This document shows positions 34,401 to 48,500 of a DNA stretch of 64,000 nucleotides, piece after piece. Numbering within the stretch: the first letter of the stretch is position 1; each line of letters starts with the position of its first letter. This stretch comes from Taudactylus pleione. Lineage: Eukaryota; Chordata; Amphibia; Anura; Myobatrachidae. A model generated the notes under the pieces. It was not told the origin of the DNA. It made no database searches and saw nothing but the letters and a program-made list of their open reading frames with translations. The translations under genes and the position numbers were made by a program. Location: the NCBI GenBank assembly GCA_031769625.1, contig JAUIMM010001259.1:1-64000 (forward strand), read 5' to 3'.

Positions 34401-37400
34401 AGAGGAGATAACACAAAGTATGCGTTTTTGTTGTTTCCATTGCTTTCAATGCATTTTGGCCTAAAATGAACAATTGCTGTTTTCTCTTAAACGCAACATG
34501 GGAGAAAAACCATTTCACATCACATTTCTGGGTCTTGGTCTTCAACACATTCGGTGAAATTTTGAGCTGTCTGTGTTTGCTACAAGAGGAGATAACACAA
34601 AGCATGCGCTTTTGTTGTTTCCATTGCTTTCAATGCATTTTGGCCTAAAATTCACAATTGCTGTTTTCTCTTAAACGCAACATGGGAGAAAAACCATTTC
34701 ACATCACATTTGTGGTAGTTGGTCTTCAACACATCCTGTGAAATTTTGAGCTGTCTGTGTTTGCTACAAGAGGAGATAACACAAAGTATGCGCTTTTGTT
34801 GTTTCCATTGATTTCAATGCATTTTGGCCTAAAATGAACAATTGCTGTTTTCTCTTAAACGCAACATGGGAGAAAAACCATTTCACATCACATTTGTGGG
34901 ACTTGGTCTTCAACACATCCAGTGAAATTTTGAGCTGTCTGTGTTTGCTACAAGAGGAGATATCACAAAGTATGCGCTTTTGTTGTTTTCATTGCTTTCA
35001 ATGCATTTTGGCCTAAAACGTGCATTTGCGATTTTCTCTTAAACGCAACATGGGAGAAAAACCATTTCACATCACATTTGTGGGTCTTGGTCTTCAACAC
35101 ATCCAGTGAAATTTTGAGCTGTCTGTGTTTTCTACAAGAGGAGATAACACAAAGTATGCGCTTTTGTTGTTTCCATTGCTTTCAATGCATTTTGGCCTAA
35201 AATGAACAATTGCTGATTTCTCTTAAATGCAACATGGGAGAAAAACCATTTCACCTTACATTTGTGGGTCTTGGTCTTCAACACATCCAGTGAAATTTTG
35301 AGCTGTCTGTGTTTGCTACAAGAGGAGATAACACAAAGTATGCGCTTTTGTTGTTTCCATTGCTTTCAATGCATTTTGGCCTAAAACGTGCATTTGCTGT
35401 TTTCTCTTAAACGCAACATGGGAGAAAAATCATTTCACATCACATTTGTGGGTCTTGGTCTTCAACACATCCAGTGAAATTTTGAGCTGTCTATGTTTGC
35501 TACAAGAGGAGATATCACAAAGTATGCGCTTTTGTTGTTTTCATTGCTTTCAATGCATTTTGGCCTAAAACGTGCATTTGCGATTTTCTCTTAAATGCAA
35601 CATGGGAGAAAAACCATTTCTCATCACATTTCTGGGTCTTGGTCTTCAACACATCCAGTGAAATTTTGAGCTGTCTGTGTTTTCTACAAGAGGAGATAAC
35701 ACAAAGTATGCGCTTTTGTTGTTTCCATTGCTTTCAATGCATTTTGGCCTAAAACGTGCATTTGCTGTTTTCTCTTAAACGCAACATGGGAGAAAAACCA
35801 TTTCACATCACATTTGTGGGTCTTGGTCTTCAACACATCCAATGAAATTTTGAGCTGTCTGTGTTTGCTACAAGAGGAGATATCACAAAGTATGCGCTTT
35901 TGTTGTTTTCATTGCTTTCAATGCATTTTGGCCTAAAACGTGCATTTGCGATTTTCTCTTAAACGCAACATGGGAGAAAAACCATTTCTCATCACATTTG
36001 TGGGTCTTGGTCTTCAACACATCCAGTGAAATTTTGAGCTGTCTGTGTTTTCTACAAGAGGAGATAACACAAAGTATGCGCTTTTGTTATTTCCATTGCT
36101 TTTAATGCATTTTGGCCTAAAACGTGCATTTGCTGTTTTCTCTTAAACGCAACATGGGAGAACAACCATTTCACATCACATTTGTGGGTCTTGGTCTTCA
36201 ACACATCCGGTGAAATTTTGAGGTGTCTGTATTTGCTACAAGAGGAGATAACACAAAGTATGCGCTTTTGTTGTTTCCATTGCTTTCAATGCATTTTGGC
36301 CTAAAATGAACAATTGCTGTTTTCTCTTAAACGCAACAAGGGAGAAAAACCATTTCACATCACATTTGTGGTAGTTGGTCTTCAACACATCAAGTGAGAT
36401 TTTGAGCTGTCTGTGTTTGCTACAAGAGGAGATATCACAAAGTATGCGCTTTTGTTGTTTCCATTGCTTTCAATGCATTTTGGCCTAAAATGAACAATTG
36501 CTGTTCTCTTAAACACAACATGGGAGAAAAACCATTTCACATCACATTTGTGGGTATTGGTCTTCAACACATCCAGTGAAATTTTGAGCTGTCTGTGTTT
36601 GCTACAAGAGGAGATATCACAAAGTATGCACTTTTGTTGTTTCCATTTCTTTCAATGCATTTTGGCCTAAAACGTGCATTTGCTGTTTTCTCTTAAACGC
36701 AACATGGGAGAAAAACCATTCCACATCATATTTGTGGGTCTTGGTCTTCAACACATCCAGTGAAATTTTGAACTGTCTGTGTTTGCTACAAGAGGAGATA
36801 ACACAAAGTATGCGCTTTTGTTGTTTCCATTGCTTTCAATGCATTTTGGCCTAAAACGTGCATTTGCGATTTTCTCTTAAACGCAACATGGGAGAAAAAC
36901 CATTTCTCATCACATTTGTGGGTCTTGGTCTTCAACACATCCAGTGAAATTTTGAGCTGTCTGTGTTTTCTACAAGAGGAGATAACACAAAGTATGCGCT
37001 TTTGTTATTTCCATTGCTTTTAATGCATTTTGGCCTAAAACGTGCATTTGCTGTTTTCTCTTAAACGCAACATGGGAGAACAACCATTTCACATCACATT
37101 TGTGGGTCTTGGTCTTCAACACATCCGGTGAAATTTTGAGGTGTCTGTATTTGCTACAAGAGGAGATAACACAAAGTATGCGCTTTTGTTGTTTCCATTG
37201 CTTTCAATGCATTTTGGCCTAAAATGAACAATTGCTGTTTTCTCTTAAACGCAACAAGGGAGAAAAACCATTTCACATCACATTTGTGGTAGTTGGTCTT
37301 CAACACATCAAGTGAGATTTTGAGCTGTCTGTGTTTGCTACAAGAGGAGATATCACAAAGTATGCGCTTTTGTTGTTTCCATTGCTTTCAATGCATTTTG

Positions 37401-39516
37401 GCCTAAAATGAACAATTGCTGTTCTCTTAAACACAACATGGGAGAAAAACCATTTCACATCACATTTGTGGGTATTGGTCTTCAACACATCCAGTGAAAT
37501 TTTGAGCTGTCTGTGTTTGCTACAAGAGGAGATATCACAAAGTATGCACTTTTGTTGTTTCCATTTCTTTCAATGCATTTTGGCCTAAAACGTGCATTTG
37601 CTGTTTTCTCTTAAACGCAATATGGGAGAAAAACCATTCCACATCATATTTGTGGGTCTTGGTCTTCAACACATCCAGTGAAATTTTGAACTGTCTGTGT
37701 TTGCTACAAGAGGAGATAACACAAAGTATGCGCTTTTGTTGTTTCCATTGCTTTCAATGCATTTTGGCCTAAAATGAACAATTGCTGTTTTCTCTTAAAC
37801 GCAACATGGGAGAAAAACCATTTCACATCACATTTGTGGGACTTGGTCTTCAACACATTCAGTGAAATTTTGAGCTGTCTGTGTTTGCTACAAGAGGAGA
37901 TTTCACAAAGTATGCATTTTTGTTGTTTCCATTGCTTTCAATGCATTTTGGCCTAAAACGTGCATTTGCTGTTTTCTCTTAAATGCAACATGGGAGAAAA
38001 ACCATTTCACATCACATTTGTGGGTCTTGGTCTTCAACACATCCAGTGAAATTTTGAGCTGTCTGTGTTTGCTACAAGAGGAGATAACACAAAGTATGCG
38101 CTTTTGTTGTTTCCATTGCTTTCAATGCATTTTGGCCTAAAATTCACAATTGCTGTTTTCTCTTAAACGCAACATGGGAGAAAAACCATTTCACATCACA
38201 TTTCTGGGTCTTGGTCTTCAACACATTCGGTGAAATTTTGAGTTGTCTGTGTTTGCTACAAGAGGAGATAACACAAAGCATGCGCTTTTGTTGTTTCCAT
38301 TGCTTTCAATGCATTTTGGCCTAAAATTCACAATTGCTGTTTTCTCTTAAACGCAACATGGGAGAAAAACCATTTCACATCACATTTGTGGTAGTTGGTC
38401 TTCAACACATCCTGTGAAATTTTGAGCTGTCTGTGTTTGCTACAAGAGGAGATAACACAAAGTATGCGCTATTGTTGTTTCCATTGATTTCAATGCATTT
38501 TGGCCTAAAAAGAACAATTGCTGTTTTCTCTTAAACGCAACATGGGAGAAAAACCATTTCACATCACATTTGTGGGACTTGGTCTTCAACACATCCAGTG
38601 AAATTTTGAGCTGTCTGTGTTTGCTACAAGAGGAGATATCACAAAGTATGCGCTTTTGTTGTTTTCATTGCTTTCAATGCATTTTGGCCTAAAACGTGCA
38701 TTTGCGATTTTCTCTTAAACGCAACATGGGAGAAAAACCATTTCACATCACATTTGTGGGTCTTGGTCTTCAACACATCCAGTGAAATTTTGAGCTGTCT
38801 GTGTTTTCTACAAGAGGAGATAACACAAAGTATGCGCTTTTGTTGTTTCCATTGCTTTCAATGCATTTTGGCCTAAAATGAACAATTGCTGTTTTCTCTT
38901 AAATGCAACATGGGAGAAAAACCATTTCACATTACATTTGTGGGTCTTGGTCTTCAACACATCCAGTGAAATTTTGAGCTGTCTGTGTTTGCTACAAGAG
39001 GAGATAACACAAAGTATGCGCTTTTGTTGTTTCTATTGCTTTCAATGCATTTTGGCCTAAAACGTGCATTTGCTGTTTTCTCTTAAACGCAACATGGGAG
39101 AAAAATCATTTCACATCACATTTGTGGTAGTTGGTCTTCAACACATCCTGTGAAATTTTGAGCTGTCTGTGTTTGCTACAAGAGGAGATATCACAAAGTA
39201 TGCGCTTTTGTTGTTTTCATTGCTTTCAATGCATTTTGGCCTAAAACGTGCATTTGCGATTTTCTCTTAAATGCAACATGGGAGAAAAACCATTTCTCAT
39301 CACATTTCTGGGTCTTGGTCTTCAACACATCCAGTGAAATTTTGAGCTGTCTGTGTTTTCTACAAGAGGAGATAACACAAAGTATGCGCTTTTGTTGTTT
39401 CCATTGCTTTCAATGCATTTTGGCCTAAAACGTGCATTTGCTGTTTTCTCTTAAACGCAACATGGGAGAAAAACCATTTCACATCACATTTGTGGGTCTT
39501 GGTCTTCAACACATCC
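29404..39516 (+). repeat. Long higher-order repeat of about 10.1 kb (55 monomers), copy A
   Basis: The sequence of this block recurs from 39517. The offset starts at 10,113 (near 29501/39614), rises to 10,481 (30061/40542) and 10,847 (32444/43291), then falls to 10,663 (33848/44511), 10,479 (38878/49357) and 10,295 (39516/49811). Every step is one or two monomers. Substitutions between the copies are sparse, for example CACCTTACATTT (near 35254) against CACCTTATATTT (near 45916). The block holds three 182-bp monomers. No gene, insertion or inversion is seen. Confidence 0.87.
33732..33913 (+). repeat. 182-bp monomer variant, marker of the right domain (first of twelve)
   Basis: The reference TGTTTTCTCTT is shortened to TGTTCTCTT, giving a 182-bp unit. 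It also has AAACACAAC and GTGGGTATTGG. It is always preceded by a monomer with CAACAAG and CATCAAGTGAGATT (CATCAAATGAGATT before 42557), and it ends in CATTTCTTTC or CAATTCTTTC. The other copies start at 36490, 37408, 42557, 44395, 47153, 48071, 52485, 53403, 58553, 61128 and 62230. None is seen left of 33.7 kb. Because all copies share the two-base deletion, they descend from one founder monomer spread by HOR amplification. Confidence 0.88.
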
Positions 39517-42500
39517 AATGAAATTTTGAGCTGTCTGTGTTTGCTACAAGAGGAGATATCACAAAGTATGCGCTTTTGTTGTTTTCATTGCTTTCAATGC
39601 ATTTTGGCCTAAAACGTGCATTTGCGATTTTCTCTTAAACGCAACATGGGAGAAAAACCATTTCTCATCACATTTGTGGGTCTTGGTCTTCAACACATCC
39701 AGTGAAATTTTGAGCTGTCTGTGTTTTCTACAAGAGGAGATAACACAAAGTATGCGCTTTTGTTGTTTCCATTGCTTTCAATGCATTTTTGCCTAAAATG
39801 AACAATTGCTGTTTTCTCTTAAATGCAACATGGGAGAAAAACCATTTCACATTACATTTGTGGGTCTTGGTCTTCAACACATCCAGTGAAATTTTGAGCT
39901 GTCTGTGTTTGCTACAAGAGGAGATAACACAAAGTATGCCCTTTTGTTGTTTCCATTGCTTTCAATGCATTTTGGCCTAAAACGTGCATTTGCTGTTTTC
40001 TCTTAAACGCAACATGGGAGTAAAACCATTTCACATCACATTTGTGGGTCTTGGTCTTCAACACATCCAGTGAAATTTTGAGCTGTCTGTCTTTGCTACA
40101 AGAGGAGATAACACAAAGTATGCGCTTTTGTTGTTTCCATTGCTTTCAATGCATTTTGGCCTAAAATGAACAATTGCTGTTTTCTCTTAAACGCAACATG
40201 GGAGAAAAACCATTTCACATCACATTTATGGGACTTGGTCTTCAACACATCCAGAGAAATGTTGAGCTATCTGTGTTTGCTACAAGAGGAGATAATACAA
40301 AGTATGCGCTTTTGTTTTTTCCTTTGCTTTCAATGCATTTTGGCCTAAAACGTGCATTTGCTGTTTTCTCTTAAACGCAACATGGGAGTAAAACCATTTC
40401 ACATCACATTTGTGGGTCTTGGTCTTCTACACATCCAGTGAAATTTTGAGCTGTCTGTCTTTGCTACAAGAGGAGATAACACAAAGTGTGCGCTTTTGTT
40501 GTTTCCATTGCTTTCAATGCATTTTGGCCTAAAATGAACAATTGCTGTTTTCTCTTAAACGCAACATGGGAGAAAAACGATTTCACATCACATTTATGGG
40601 ACTTGGTCTTCAACACATCCAGAGAAATGTTGAGCTATCTGTGTTTGCTACAAGAGGAGATAATACAAAGTATGCGCTTTTGTTTTTTCCTTTGCTTTCA
40701 ATGCATTTTGGCCTAAAACGTGCATTTGCTGTTTTCTCTTAAATGCAACATGGGAGAAAAGCCATTTCACATCACTTTTGTGGGTCTTGGTCTTCAACAC
40801 ATCCAGTGAAATTTTTAGCTGTCTGTGTTTGCTACAAGAGGAGATATCACAAAGTATGCGCTTTTGTTGTTTCCATTGCTTTCAATGCATTTTGGCCTAA
40901 AACGTGCATTTGCTGTTTTCTCTTAAAAGATACATGGGAGAAAAACCATTTCACATCACATTTGTGGGTCTTGGTCTTCAACACATCCGGTGAAATTTTG
41001 AGGTGTCTGTATTTGCTACAAGAGGAGATAACACAAAGTATGCGCTTTTGTTGTTTCCATTGCTTTCAATGCATTTTGGCCTAAAATGAACAATTGCTGT
41101 TTTCTCTTAAACGCAACATTGGAGAAAAACCATTTCACATCACATTTGTGGTAGTTGGTCTTCAACACATGAAGTGAAATTTTGAGCTGTCTGTGTTTTC
41201 TACAAGAGGAGATATCACAAAGTATGCCCTTTTGTTGTTTCCATTGCTTTCAATGCATTTTGGCCTAAAATGAACAATTGCTGTTTTCTCTTAAATGCAA
41301 CATGGGAGAAAAACCATTGCACATCACATTTGTGTTAGTGGTCTTCAACAAATCCTGTGAAATTTTGAGCTGTCTGTGTTTGCTACAAGAGGAGACAAAA
41401 CAAAGTATGCGCTTTTGTTGTTTCCATTGATTTCAATGCATTTTGGCCTAAAATGATCAATTGCTGTTTTCTCTTAAACGCAACAAGGTAGAAAAACCAT
41501 TTCACATCACATTTGTGGGACTTGGTCTTCAACACATCCAGTGAAATTTTGAGTTGTCTGTGTTTGCTACAAGAGGAGATATCACAAAGTATGCGCTTTT
41601 GTTTTTTCCTTTGCTTTCAATGCATTTTGGCCTAAAATGTGCATTTGCTGTTTTCTCTTAAATGCAACATGGGAGAAAAACCATTTCACATCACATTTGT
41701 GGGTCTTGGTCTTCAACACATCCGGTGAAATTTTGAGCTGTCTGTGTTTGCTACAAAAGGAGATATCACAAAGTATGCGCTTTTGTTATTTCCATTGCTT
41801 TCAATGCATTTTGGCCTAAAACGTGCATTTGCTGTTTTCTCTTAAACGCAATATGGGAGAAAAACCATTTCACATCACATTTGTGGGTCTTAGTCTTCAA
41901 CACATCCAGTGAAATTTTGAGCTGTCTGTCTTTGCTACAAGAGGAGATAACACAAAGTATGCGCTTTTGTTGTTTCCATTGCTTTCAATGCATTTTGGCC
42001 TAAAATGAACAATTGCTGTTTTCTCTTAAACGCAACATGGGAGAAAAACCATTTCACATCACATTTATGGGACTTGGTCTTCAACACATCCAGTGAAATT
42101 TTGAGCTATCTGTGTTTGCTACAAGAGGAGATAACACAAAGTATGCGCTTTTGTTGTTTCCATTGCTTTTAATGCATTTTGGCCTAAAACGTGCATTTGC
42201 TGTTTTCTCTTAAACGCAACATGGGAGAGCAACCATTTCACATCACATTTGTGGGTCTTGGTCTTCAACACATCCAGGGAAATTTTGAGGTGTCTGTATT
42301 TGCTACAAGAGGAGATAACACAAAGTATGCGCTTTTGTTGTTTCCATTGCTTTCAATGCATTTTGGCCTAAAATGAACAATTGCTGTTTTCTCTTAAACG
42401 CAACAAGTGAGAAAAACCATTTCACATCACATTTGTGGTAGTTGGTCTTCAACACATCAAATGAGATTTTGAGCTGTCTGTGTTTGCTACAAGAGGAGAT

Positions 42501-45500
42501 ATCACAAAGTATGCGCTTTTGTTGTTTCCATTGCTTTCAATGCATTTTGGCCTAAAATGAACAATTGCTGTTCTCTTAAACACAACATGGGAGAAAAACC
42601 ATTTCACATCACATTTGTGGGTATTGGTCTTCAACACATCCAGTGAAATTTTGAGCTGTCTGTGTTTGCTACAAGAGGAGATATCACAAAGTATGCGCTT
42701 TTGTTGTTTCCATTTCTTTCAATGCATTTTGGCCTAAAACGTGCATTTGCTGTTTTCTCTTAAACGCAACATGGGAGAAAAACCATTTCACATCATATTT
42801 GTGGGTCTTGGTCTTCAACACATCCAGTGAAATTTTGAACTGTCTGTGTTTGCTACAAGAGGAGATAACACAAAGTATGCGCTTTTGTTGTTTCCATTGC
42901 TTTCAATGCATTTTGGCCTAAAATGAACAATTGCTCTTTTCTCTTAAACGCAAAATGGGAGAAAAACCATTTCACATCACATTTGTGGGACTTGGTCTTC
43001 AACACATTCAGTGAAATTTTGAGCTGTCTGTGTTTGCTACAGGAGGAGATTTCACAAAGTATGCATTTTTGTTGTTTCCATTGCTTTCAATGCATTTTGG
43101 CCTAAAACGTGCATTTGCTGTTTTCTCTTAAACGCAACATGGGAGAAAAACCATTTCACATCACATTTGTGGTTCTTGGTCTTCAACACATCCAGTGAAA
43201 TTTTGAGCTGTCTGTGTTTGCTACAAGAGGAGATAACACAAAGTATGCGCTTTTGTTGTTTCCATTGCTTTCAATGCATTTTGGCCGAAAATGAACAATT
43301 GCTGTTTTCTCTTAAACGCAACATGGGAGAAAAACCATTTCACATCACATTTCTGGGTCTTGGTCTTCAACACATTCGGTGAAATTTTGAGCTGTCTGTG
43401 TTTGCTACAAGAGGAGATAACACAAAGCATGCGCTTTTGTTGTTTCCATTGCTTTCAATGCATTTTGGCCTAAAATTCACAATTGCTGTTTTCTCTTAAA
43501 CGCAACATGGGAGAAAAACCATTTCACATCACATTTGTGGTAGTTGGTCTTCAACACATCCTGTGAAATTTTGAGCTGTCTGTGTTTGCTACAAGAGGAG
43601 ATAACACAAAGTATGCGCTTTTGTTGTTTCCATTGATTTCAATGCATTTTGGCCTAAAATGAACAATTGCTGTTTTCTCTTAAACGCAACATGGGAGAAA
43701 AACCATTTCACATCACATTTGTGGGACTTGGTCTTCAACACATCCAGTGAAATTTTGAGCTGTCTGTGTTTGCTACAAAAGGAGATATCACAAAGTATGC
43801 GCTTTTGTTATTTCCATTGCTTTCAATGCATTTTGGCCTAAAACGTGCATTTGCTGTTTTCTCTTAAACGCAACATGGGAGAAAAACCATTTCACATCAC
43901 ATTTGTGGTAGTTGGTCTTCAACACATCCTGTGAAATTTTGAGCTGTCTGTGTTTGCTACAAGAGGAGATAACACAAAGTATGCGCTTTTGTTGTTTCCA
44001 TTGCTTTTAATGCATTTTGGCCTAAAACGTGCATTTCCTGTTTTCTCTTAAACGCAACATGGGAGAACAACCATTTCACATCACATTTGTGGGTCTTGGT
44101 CTTCAACACATCCGGTGAAATTTTGAGGTGTCTGTATTTGCTACAAGAGGAGATAACACAAAGAATGCGCTTTTGTTGTTTCCATTGCTTTCAATGCATT
44201 TTGGCCTAAAATGAACAATTGCTGTTTTCTCTTAAATGCAACAAGGGAGAAAAACCATTTCACATCAAATTTGTGGTAGTTGGTCTTCAACACATCAAGT
44301 GAGATTTTGAGCTGTCTGTGTTTGCTACAAGAGGAGATATCACAAAGTATGCGCTTTTGTTGTTTCCATTGCTTTCAATGCATTTTGGCCTAAAATGAAC
44401 AATTGCTGTTCTCTTAAACACAACATGGGAGAAAAACCATTTCACATCACATTTGTGGGTATTGGTCTTCAACACATCCAGTGAAATTTTGAGCTGTCTG
44501 TGTTTGCTACATGAGGAGATATCACAAAGTATGCACTTTTGTTGTTTCCATTTCTTTCAATGCATTTTGGCCTAAAACGTGCATTTGCTGTTTTCTCTTA
44601 AACGCAACATGGGAGAAAAACCATTTCACATCATATTTGTGGGTCTTGGTCTTCAACACATCCAGTGAAATTTTGAACTGTCTGTGTTTGCTACAAGAGG
44701 AGATAACACAAAGTATGCGCTTTTGTTGTTTCCATTGCTTTCAATGCATTTTGGCCTAAAATGAACAATTGCTGTTTTCTCTTAAACGCAACATGGGAGA
44801 AAAACCATTTCACATCACATTTGTGGGACTTGGTCTTCAACACATTCAGTGAAATTTTGAGCTGTCTGTGTTTGCTACAAGAGGAGATTTCACAAAGTAT
44901 GCATTTTTGTTGTTTTCATTGCTTTCAATGCATTTTGGCCTAAAACGTGCATTTGCTGTTTTCTCTTAAACGCAACATGGGAGAAAAACCATTTCACATC
45001 ACATTTGTGGGTCTTGGTCTTCAACACATCCAGTGAAATTTTGAGCTGTCTGTGTTTGCTACAAGAGGAGATAACACAAAGTATGCGTTTTTGTTGTTTC
45101 CATTGCTTTCAATGCATTTTGGCCTAAAATGAACAATTGCTGTTTTCTCTTAAACGCAACATGGGAGAAAAACCATTTCACATCACATTTCTGGGTCTTG
45201 GTCTTCAACACATTCGGTGAAATTTTGAGCTGTCTGTGTTTGCTACAAGAGGAGATAACACAAAGCATGCGCTTTTGTTGTTTCCATTGCTTTCAATGCA
45301 TTTTGGCCTAAAATTCACAATTGCTGTTTTCTCTTAAACGCAACATGGGAGAAAAACCATTTCACATCACATTTGTGGTAGTTGGTCTTCAACACATCCT
45401 GTGAAATTTTGAGCTGTCTGTGTTTGCTACAAGAGGAGATAACACAAAGTATGCGCTTTTGTTGTTTCCATTGATTTCAATGCATTTTGGCCTAAAATGA

Positions 45501-48500
45501 ACAATTGCTGTTTTCTCTTAAACGCAACATGGGAGAAAAACCATTTCACATCACATTTGTGGGACTTGGTCTTCAACACATCCAGTGAAATTTTGAGCTG
45601 TCTGTGTTTGCTACAAGAGGAGATATCACAAAGTATGCGCTTTTGTTGTTTTCATTGCTTTCAATGCATTTTGGCCTAAAACGTGCATTTGCGATTTTCT
45701 CTTAAACGCAACATGGGAGAAAAACCATTTCACATCACATTTGTGGGTCTTGGTCTTCAACACATCCAGTGAAATTTTGAGCTGTCTGTGTTTTCTACAA
45801 GAGGAGATAACACAAAGTATGCGCTTTTGTTGTTTCCATTGCTTTCAATGCATTTTGGCCTAAAATGAACAATTGCTGATTTCTCTTAAATGCAACATGG
45901 GAGAAAAACCATTTCACCTTATATTTGTGGGTCTTGGTCTTCAACACATCCAGTGAAATTTTGAGCTGTCTGTGTTTGCTACAAGAGGAGATAACACAAA
46001 GTATGCGCTTTTGTTGTTTCCATTGCTTTCAATGCATTTTGGCCTAAAACGTGCATTTGCTGTTTTCTCTTAAACGCAACATGGGAGAAAAATCATTTCA
46101 CATCACATTTGTGGGTCTTGGTCTTCAACACATCCAGTGAAATTTTGAGCTGTCTGTGTTTGCTACAAGAGGAGATATCACAAAGTATGCGCTTTTGTTG
46201 TTTTCATTGCTTTCAATGCATTTTGGCCTAAAACGTGCATTTGCGATTTTCTCTTAAATGCAACATGGGAGAAAAACCATTTCTCATCACATTTCTGGGT
46301 CTTGGTCTTCAACACACCCAGTGAAATTTTGAGCTGTCTGTGTTTTCTACAAGAGGAGATAACACAAAGTATGCGCTTTTGTTGTTTCCATTGCTTTCAA
46401 TGCATTTTGGCCTAAAACGTGCATTTGCTGTTTTCTCTTAAACGCAACATGGGAGAAAAACCATTTCACATCACATTTGTGGGTCTTGGTCTTCAACACA
46501 TCCAATGAAATTTTGAGCTGTCTGTGTTTGCTACAAGAGGAGATATCACAAAGTATGCGCTTTTGTTGTTTTCATTGCTTTCAATGCATTTTGGCCTAAA
46601 ACGTGCATTTGCGATTTTCTCTTAAACGCAACATGGGAGAAAAACCATTTCTCATCACATTTGTGGGTCTTGGTCTTCAACACATCCAGTGAAATTTTGA
46701 GCTGTCTGTGTTTTCTACAAGAGGAGATAACACAAAGTATGCGCTTTTGTTATTTCCATTGCTTTTAATGCATTTTGGCCTAAAACGTGCATTTGCTGTT
46801 TTCTCTTAAACGCAACATGGGAGAACAACCATTTCACATCACATTTGTGGGTCTTGGTCTTCAACACATCCGGTGAAATTTTGAGGTGTCTGTATTTGCT
46901 ACAAGAGGAGATAACACAAAGTATGCGCTTTTGTTGTTTCCATTGCTTTCAATGCATTTTGGCCTAAAATGAACAATTGCTGTTTTCTCTTAAACGCAAC
47001 AAGGGAGAAAAACCATTTCACATCACATTTGTGGTAGTTGGTCTTCAACACATCAAGTGAGATTTTGAGCTGTCTGTGTTTGCTACAAGAGGAGATATCA
47101 CAAAGTATGCGCTTTTGTTGTTTCCATTGCTTTCAATGCATTTTGGCCTAAAATGAACAATTGCTGTTCTCTTAAACACAACATGGGAGAAAAACCATTT
47201 CACATCACATTTGTGGGTATTGGTCTTCAACACATCCAGTGAAATTTTGAGCTGTCTGTGTTTGCTACAAGAGGAGATATCACAAAGTATGCACTTTTGT
47301 TGTTTCCAATTCTTTCAATGCATTTTGGCCTAAAACGTGCATTTGCTGTTTTCTCTTAAACGCAACATGGGAGAAAAACCATTCCACATCATATTTGTGG
47401 GTCTTGGTCTTCAACACATCCAGTGAAATTTTGAACTGTCTGTGTTTGCTACAAGAGGAGATAACACAAAGTATGCGCTTTTGTTGTTTCCATTGCTTTC
47501 AATGCATTTTGGCCTAAAACGTGCATTTGCGATTTTCTCTTAAACGCAACATGGGAGAAAAACCATTTCTCATCACATTTGTGGGTCTTGGTCTTCAACA
47601 CATCCAGTGAAATTTTGAGCTGTCTGTGTTTTCTACAAGAGGAGATAACACAAAGTATGCGCTTTTGTTATTTCCATTGCTTTTAATGCATTTTGGCCTA
47701 AAACGTGCATTTGCTGTTTTCTCTTAAATGCAACATGGGAGAACAACCATTTCACATCACATTTGTGGGTCTTGGTCTTCAACACATCCGGTGAAATTTT
47801 GAGGTGTCTGTATTTGCTACAAGAGGAGATAACACAAAGTATGCGCTTTTGTTGTTTCCATTGCTTTCAATGCATTTTGGCCTAAAATGAACAATTGCTG
47901 TTTTCTCTTAAACGCAACAAGGGAGAAAAACCATTTCACATCACATTTGTGGTAGTTGGTCTTCAACACATCAAGTGAGATTTTGAGCTGTCTGTGTTTG
48001 CTACAAGAGGAGATATCACAAAGTATGCGCTTTTGTTGTTTCCATTGCTTTCAATGCATTTTGGCCTAAAATGAACAATTGCTGTTCTCTTAAACACAAC
48101 ATGGGAGAAAAACCATTTCACATCACATTTGTGGGTATTGGTCTTCAACACATCCAGTGAAATTTTGAGCTGTCTGTGTTTGCTACAAGAGGAGATATCA
48201 CAAAGTATGCACTTTTGTTGTTTCCATTTCTTTCAATGCATTTTGGCCTAAAACGTGCATTTGCTGTTTTCTCTTAAACGCAACATGGGAGAAAAACCAT
48301 TCCACATCATATTTGTGGGTCTTGGTCTTCAACACATCCAGTGAAATTTTGAACTGTCTGTGTTTGCTACAAGAGGAGATTTCACAAAGTATGCATTTTT
48401 GTTGTTTCCATTGCCTTCAATGCATTTTGGCCTAAAACGTGCATTTGCTGTTTTCTCTTAAATGCAACATGGGAGAAAAACCATTTCACATCACATTTGT